A stretch of 11,562 nucleotides of DNA from 2-12-FULL-60-19 sp041483675 (GTDB lineage Bacteria; Desulfobacterota; Binatia; UBA9968): NCBI GenBank assembly GCA_041483675.1, contig JBGPGE010000133.1:1-11562 (forward strand). The letters run 5' to 3'. Below, piece after piece: positions 6,859-11,562 of the stretch (the first letter of the stretch is position 1; every line of letters starts with the position of its first letter). A program made the position numbers and the translations under genes. Below the pieces are notes generated by a model, which had not been told where the DNA came from, searched no databases, and worked only from the letters and a program-made list of their open reading frames with translations.

Positions 6859-7559
6859 CACGCAAAGCGACTCTGCTCGTTTTCTTTCTCAGCCTCCCTT
6901 TCCTGTTTCAGGCCTGCGCGTTTGTTTCCCGCGCCTTCCAGTTTCACGGAGGCGACGGCATTTTCCATGTTGTTCACCGCGGCGAAAATCTCTTTCGCAT
7001 CGGCAAGGCCTACGACTTCACCTATCAAGAGTTGGCTCGTATCAACGGCATCGACAACCCGCACAAGATCGAGACCGGGCAAAGAATCTTTATCCCCGGC
7101 GCGACGCGACAACTGCCGGTGGAGATCATCACTCCGGCGAGCGTTTCGTTGGAGCGGCCGCGCGCCGGAGATTTTCCGGTCGCCGAAGTGGACGGCTTCA
7201 TCTGGCCGGTCAGAGGCGAGGTAAGCTCGAGATTCGGCCAACGCGGGGACGGCTTTCACGACGGCGTCGATATCATGGCGGCGGAAGGAAGCCCGGTGCT
7301 GGCGGCGGAGAACGGCGAAGTGATTTATAGCGACCGGCTGAGCGGCTACGGTAACATCGTGATTGTCCGGCATGGCGGCGGATTGACCTCGGTGTACGCG
7401 CACAATCGGCGGAACCGGGTCGCGGAAGGGGATCGGGTCGCCAAGGGGGATGTCGTCGCCGAGGTTGGGGAGACGGGAAGAGCCACCAGCCCCCACCTCC
7501 ATTTCGAGATCCGGAGAGACAACGTCGCACAGGACCCGCTCTACTACCTACAGCAGTAA
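6813..7559 (+). CDS. nlpD: NlpD-like LysM/M23 (LytM) envelope lipoprotein
   Basis: This envelope protein binds and probably cuts peptidoglycan or activates amidases during cell separation. An N-terminal hydrophobic segment (20-33) ends in LFQAC, a lipobox-like site with C35 as the lipidated cysteine, though F and Q at -3 and -2 are unusual. A LysM domain follows (about 52-96, FHVVHRGENL to RIFIPG), then an M23 domain (about 130-248). The M23 zinc site looks intact: H149xxxD153 (HDGVD), H197 in YAH and H228-L-H230 (SPHLHFE). E. coli NlpD lacks such residues and acts only as an amidase activator, so this one may be a true endopeptidase. ATG 6813 has AGGAGG at 6797-6802 and overlaps pcm by 46 bp. 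A TTG at 6846, preceded by GGGGGAAA, would give a more typical 24-residue signal (MGGLTRKATLL...) and a 13-bp overlap. Co-transcription with pcm is very likely. Confidence 0.92.
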   Translation: MPVRQTLGEIRLGGLTRKATLLVFFLSLPFLFQACAFVSRAFQFHGGDGIFHVVHRGENLFRIGKAYDFTYQELARINGIDNPHKIETGQRIFIPGATRQLPVEIITPASVSLERPRAGDFPVAEVDGFIWPVRGEVSSRFGQRGDGFHDGVDIMAAEGSPVLAAENGEVIYSDRLSGYGNIVIVRHGGGLTSVYAHNRRNRVAEGDRVAKGDVVAEVGETGRATSPHLHFEIRRDNVAQDPLYYLQQ

Positions 7560-7622
7560 ATCGTCTTGTCCGCGGGCGCGAGGAAATTATGCTCCTCGGG
7601 AAGCGACTCGTCAATTTATTTT

Positions 7623-7746
7623 CGATTTTAGATTTTGGATTTTAGATCGAATCGTTCGACTAAGCTCACGACGGAGTCGGAAATCGGCCCATTCGACTTG
7701 CTCAGGGTGGTGAGGGTCTCGAACCACAATCGAAAATCTAAAATTG
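7623..7746. repeat. REP/MITE-like intergenic element with terminal inverted repeats
   Basis: The outer arms 7623-7641 and 7728-7746 are imperfect inverted repeats with 17 of 19 bases matching, each AT-rich (core ATTTTAGATTTT). Between them are two diverged direct copies of a TTCGACT...GCTCA unit (7655 and 7692). Each makes its own hairpin: CGACT/AGTCG (7657-7661, 7675-7679), and TTCGA/TCGAA (7692-7696, 7719-7723) with inner CTCA/TGAG (7701-7704, 7711-7714). It fills most of the gap between the nlpD-like and methionine synthase genes and contains no plausible gene. The structure is seen directly; that it is a multicopy mobile-type repeat is an inference. Confidence 0.6.
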
Positions 7747-7754
7747 GGCGAAGG

Positions 7755-7783
7755 TTGACATTACAGAGGCTCTCGCCTAACAG
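7755..7783 (+). promoter_or_regulatory. Candidate promoter of the methionine synthase gene
   Basis: A perfect TTGACA (7755-7760) is followed after 17 nt by TAACAG (7778-7783), a weak -10 with 3 of 6 matches. It begins eight bases after the repeat element and would start transcription almost at the ATG (7792). This implies a very short leader, consistent with the poor Shine-Dalgarno there. Confidence 0.35.
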
Positions 7784-7791
7784 TTGAGACG

Positions 7792-8946
7792 ATGAACGAC
7801 CTGACGAAAATCCGGGCCGATGTAGTGGGTAGTTTGCTGCGGCCGGCTTTTCTGAAGCAGGCGCGCGAGCGCTACGACGAAGGAAAGATCGGCGAGCGGG
7901 AGCTGCGCGCGGTTGAAGATCGCGCGGTTCGAGAAGCCGTGACGCTCCAGGAAAAAGCCGGCCTGGAAGTGGTGACCGACGGGGAGTTCCGACGCTTGAA
8001 TTTTCAGGATAGCTTCGGCGTTTCGGTTTCCGGCTTCGACGCCGGCCGCTCGGACATCAAATTCTATGAGACGCGCGTCGAGGGGAGCGGGCCGCTCCAG
8101 CGCTGGCAGATTCCCGAAGGAGGAGAGGCGAAAGGCACCGCAGTGGCGCAGCGCCGGCCCGTTGTGGAGAAACTTCGACTGGCGCGCAACGTGCCGCTGC
8201 AAGAATATCTGTTCGTGAGCAAGGCGGCGACCCGGCCGGCCAAAGTGACGCTGATCGGCCCGGACCGGATCACGCAGCGCTTCGACCATCAGGGCTCGAA
8301 GCGAATTTATCCGACGGTGGATAATTTTGTGGCCGACGTCGTGCGCGTCGAGCGCGAGATGATTCAGGCTTTGGTGGGCGCCGGCTGCCGCTATGTCCAG
8401 ATCGACGCGCCGGGTTATACCGCGTACGTCGATCCGCCGTCGCTCCAGGCGATGCGGGAGCGGGGCGAAGATCCGATGGAGAATTTCGCCCGGTCGCTCA
8501 AGGCGGACAACGAAGTCATCCGCGGCTTCGATGGCGTGACGTTTGGCATCCATATCTGCCGCGGCAACCAGCGCAGCATGTGGCACCGGGAAGGAAGCTA
8601 CGATCCGATCGCCGAGCGCTTGCTGAACGAGCTCCGACACGACCGGTTTCTGCTCGAATACGACAGCCCGCGAGCGGGCAGCTTCGAGGCGCTGCGTTTC
8701 GTTCCGAAGGGAAAGGTGATTGTGCTCGGTCTGGTCAGCACCAAAGTGCCACGACTGGAGACGGTTGACGACCTCAAACGGCGGATCGACGAAGCGGGGC
8801 GGTATCTTCCGGTGGAACAACTCGCGATCAGTCCTCAGTGCGGCTTTGCCTCCGACGTGGTCGGCAACTTGATCAGTGAGGACGATCAGAAGCGGAAGCT
8901 GGAAGTAGTGGTGGAGACGGCGCGGCAGGTCTGGGGAAGGGGTTAG
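7792..8946 (+). CDS. Short MetE-type (zinc, cobalamin-independent) methionine synthase family protein
   Basis: This is a member of the UROD/MetE-like superfamily that transfers a methyl group to a zinc-bound thiol, classically homocysteine to methionine. At 384 aa it corresponds only to the catalytic C-terminal half of MetE (about 750 aa), as in Bacillus YxjG/YxjH-type and archaeal short MetE proteins. The zinc ligands are all present: H254 and C256 (GIHICRGN), E289 (LLEYDSP) and C350 (SPQCGFAS). Other landmarks are VVGSLLRP (11-18), LEVVTDGEFRR (58-68) and YVQIDAPGYTAY (201-212). Because the N-terminal half that helps bind folate is missing, the methyl donor is uncertain: methyltetrahydrofolate, a corrinoid protein or another compound such as S-methylmethionine. 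It starts after the repeat element and is followed 80 bp later by apt. The family is confident; the exact donor and acceptor are not. Confidence 0.92.
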   Translation: MNDLTKIRADVVGSLLRPAFLKQARERYDEGKIGERELRAVEDRAVREAVTLQEKAGLEVVTDGEFRRLNFQDSFGVSVSGFDAGRSDIKFYETRVEGSGPLQRWQIPEGGEAKGTAVAQRRPVVEKLRLARNVPLQEYLFVSKAATRPAKVTLIGPDRITQRFDHQGSKRIYPTVDNFVADVVRVEREMIQALVGAGCRYVQIDAPGYTAYVDPPSLQAMRERGEDPMENFARSLKADNEVIRGFDGVTFGIHICRGNQRSMWHREGSYDPIAERLLNELRHDRFLLEYDSPRAGSFEALRFVPKGKVIVLGLVSTKVPRLETVDDLKRRIDEAGRYLPVEQLAISPQCGFASDVVGNLISEDDQKRKLEVVVETARQVWGRG

Positions 8947-9026
8947 GGGTTGGGAGTTGGTAATTGGGGTCGGAGGAGTCGCAACGAGGTTTGCCGATCA
9001 GAGCCGGTTGTGATAGCTCGACCTTC

Positions 9027-9563
9027 ATGGACAACAACATAGCCGAGATTCGCAACGCGATACGGGACATCCCAAATTTTCCCAAGCCGGGGATAATTTT
9101 CAAAGACATTACACCGCTGTTGGGCAACGGACGGCTGTTTCGCAAGACGATCGACGTTTTGGCCAACCGTTATTGCAATCAGTCGGTGGACATGGTGCTG
9201 GGTATCGAGTCGCGCGGCTTCATCATCGGGTCGGCGCTGGCTTACCGGCTCGGAGCGGGATTCTGCATCGTCCGCAAGCCGGGAAAGCTCCCGTACGAGA
9301 CGCACCGCGCGAGTTACGAGCTGGAATACGGCTCGGACACGCTGGAGGTCCACCGCGACGCCCTTCGGCCGCGGGCGCGGGTGGTGATCGCGGACGATCT
9401 GATTGCGACCGGCGGGACGGCGGCGGCGGCGATCAAGCTCGTTTCCAAGTTGGGAGGCGAGGTCGTGGAATGCGCCTTTGTCATCGAGCTCAAGTTTCTC
9501 AAAGGCCGGGAAAAACTGCAACCCTGCGGCGTCTATTCGATCCTTCAATATGACTCGGAGTAA
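9027..9563 (+). CDS. apt: Adenine phosphoribosyltransferase
   Basis: This cytoplasmic purine-salvage enzyme converts adenine and PRPP to AMP and pyrophosphate. The protein is 178 aa, close to the usual 170-185. It opens with the typical IRDIPNFPKPGIIFKDITPLL (12-32), has GIESRGFIIG (59-68) and the dimer/active-site loop VRKPGKLPYET (82-92), and carries the PRPP-binding motif VVIADDLIATGGTA (119-132). ATG 9027 (MDNNIAEI) is chosen because it matches the family N-terminus; the frame stays open upstream to a TTG at 8964, but those residues look like translated spacer. No strong Shine-Dalgarno precedes it. It is followed by a spacer containing the nuoI promoter, so it probably ends its own transcript. 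Confidence 0.95.
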   Translation: MDNNIAEIRNAIRDIPNFPKPGIIFKDITPLLGNGRLFRKTIDVLANRYCNQSVDMVLGIESRGFIIGSALAYRLGAGFCIVRKPGKLPYETHRASYELEYGSDTLEVHRDALRPRARVVIADDLIATGGTAAAAIKLVSKLGGEVVECAFVIELKFLKGREKLQPCGVYSILQYDSE

Positions 9564-9587
9564 GGCTGCCCCAACGCTGTGCTTTTC

Positions 9588-9615
9588 TTGACAAAACCGG
9601 CGAATCCTCTATAAG
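9588..9615 (+). promoter_or_regulatory. Near-consensus sigma70-type promoter of nuoI-thiC
   Basis: TTGACA (9588-9593, perfect) and TATAAG (9610-9615, 5 of 6) are separated by 16 nt. Transcription would begin near 9622, leaving a leader of about 33 nt before the nuoI ATG. This is the best promoter match in the window and places nuoI and thiC in a unit separate from apt. Confidence 0.65.
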
Positions 9616-9654
9616 TCAATCAGCGAGTCGCTTACGGCGCCTGCCGGAAAGAGA

Positions 9655-10224
9655 ATGCAAAGAATCGAACAGATGGGTCTCTGGGAAAAGCTCTACTTCC
9701 CGGAGGTCCTGCGCGGTCTGTGGGTCACAGGGTTTCGCTTCTGGCGGAATCTTTTTATTCACACGTTGCACCTCATCGGGCTGGCGAAGGGGTTCCAGGC
9801 CGCGATCACGGTGCAGTATCCCGAGCAAAGAATTCCTTATCCAGAAACGTTTCGCGGGCGCCATCGCCTGACGCTCAAAGACGACGGCAGCATCCGCTGC
9901 ACCGCCTGTTTTCTCTGCGCCACCGCCTGTCCCGCGGAGTGCATTTACATCGAGGCCGGAGAATATCCCGACAATCCGGTGGAGAAATTTCCGCTGCGCT
10001 ACGAGATCGACACGCTGCGCTGCATCTACTGCGGCTTTTGCGTCGAGGCCTGTCCGTGCGACGCCATCCGCATGGATACCGGAACCCATCCCGGAAATCT
10101 CGGATTTTCGCGCCAGGATTTTGTCGAAGATAAAACGGTTTTGACCGAGCGCTCCAAAGAGCTCGAAGCCAAAGGGAAAGAACAACTCTACGAAGGGTAC
10201 GTGAGCCGATACCGGCGCGTCTAG
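9655..10224 (+). CDS. nuoI: NADH-quinone oxidoreductase subunit I (two [4Fe-4S] ferredoxin subunit)
   Basis: This is the NuoI (TYKY-type) subunit of respiratory complex I, which passes electrons through two [4Fe-4S] clusters (N6a, N6b) in the peripheral arm at the inner membrane. The 189-residue protein has two ferredoxin motifs, C82xxCxxCxxxC92P and C123xxCxxCxxxC133P. It also has an amphipathic N-terminal helical region (about 15-45) and the family-typical ITVQYPEQRIPYPETFRGRH stretch (51-70), which sets NuoI apart from generic ferredoxins. Two extra cysteines (C96, C135) sit just after each motif. ATG 9655 follows GGAAAGAG (9646-9653), closely spaced; ATG 9673 is a shorter alternative. No other nuo gene lies on either side: apt precedes it and thiC follows after 24 bp, probably in the same transcript. 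It may serve a complex whose other genes are elsewhere, or be an extra copy. Confidence 0.92.
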   Translation: MQRIEQMGLWEKLYFPEVLRGLWVTGFRFWRNLFIHTLHLIGLAKGFQAAITVQYPEQRIPYPETFRGRHRLTLKDDGSIRCTACFLCATACPAECIYIEAGEYPDNPVEKFPLRYEIDTLRCIYCGFCVEACPCDAIRMDTGTHPGNLGFSRQDFVEDKTVLTERSKELEAKGKEQLYEGYVSRYRRV

Positions 10225-10248
10225 CCTGGCGCGCCACGGAGGTCAGTC

Positions 10249-11562
<1,314 letters not shown>

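Noticed and set aside
7579..7598. CGAGGA/TCCTCG hairpin after the nlpD-like gene as a terminator
   Set aside because: The stem is only 6 bp, and the nearest T-rich stretch begins more than 10 bases later, so it is not a convincing intrinsic terminator.
7777..8820. Minus-strand open frame (347 codons) opposite the methionine synthase gene
   Set aside because: It is antisense to a gene with intact zinc ligands; its composition is His/Arg-rich shadow sequence.

Overview
The window looks like a chromosomal segment of a high-GC, Gram-negative (two-membrane), probably aerobic bacterium. It carries housekeeping genes (pcm, an nlpD-like LysM/M23 lipoprotein, apt, nuoI, thiC), a CCA-encoding tRNA-Pro, a short zinc-type methionine synthase and an intergenic repeat of paired hairpins. 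The lipoprotein signal and the pcm-nlpD adjacency fit Proteobacteria or a related, mostly uncultured phylum; nothing here fixes the taxon. I see no phage, transposase, CRISPR or plasmid genes.

Layout. Positions 1-82 may be the C-terminal tail of a gene that starts outside the window; 83-238 shows nothing I can name. A stand-alone DEDDy-type 3'-5' exonuclease (239-943, +) runs toward an uncharacterised three-gene cluster on the minus strand (4554 down to 987). In transcription order the cluster encodes a ferritin-like diiron protein, a divergent LmbE/PIG-L-like protein and a long PaaK/F390-synthetase-like adenylate-forming enzyme. The three share one direction and have gaps of about 60 bp. This is the least ordinary part of the window and the best candidate for an undescribed small biosynthetic or modification pathway. 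A short hairpin-rich intergenic stretch (about 4555-4821) separates it from a divergent GT4 glycosyltransferase (+).

From 6100 everything is on the plus strand: tRNA-Pro(GGG), then pcm only 16 bp later, then the nlpD-like gene overlapping the end of pcm. A roughly 124-bp repeat element with imperfect terminal inverted repeats and two internal hairpins (7623-7746) lies before the short MetE-type methionine synthase. Then come apt, a nuoI gene with its own near-consensus sigma70-type promoter, and thiC, which runs off the right edge.

How the parts relate. pcm and nlpD are a familiar pair (protein repair and cell-wall hydrolysis or its control), but surE is not beside them. nuoI is apparently away from other complex I genes and seems co-transcribed with thiC, which has no TPP riboswitch next to it. 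The minus-strand cluster combines carboxylate activation (PaaK-like), a possible amide hydrolase (LmbE-like) and an O2-activating diiron centre. That is a chemically coherent set, but its substrate cannot be read from the sequence.
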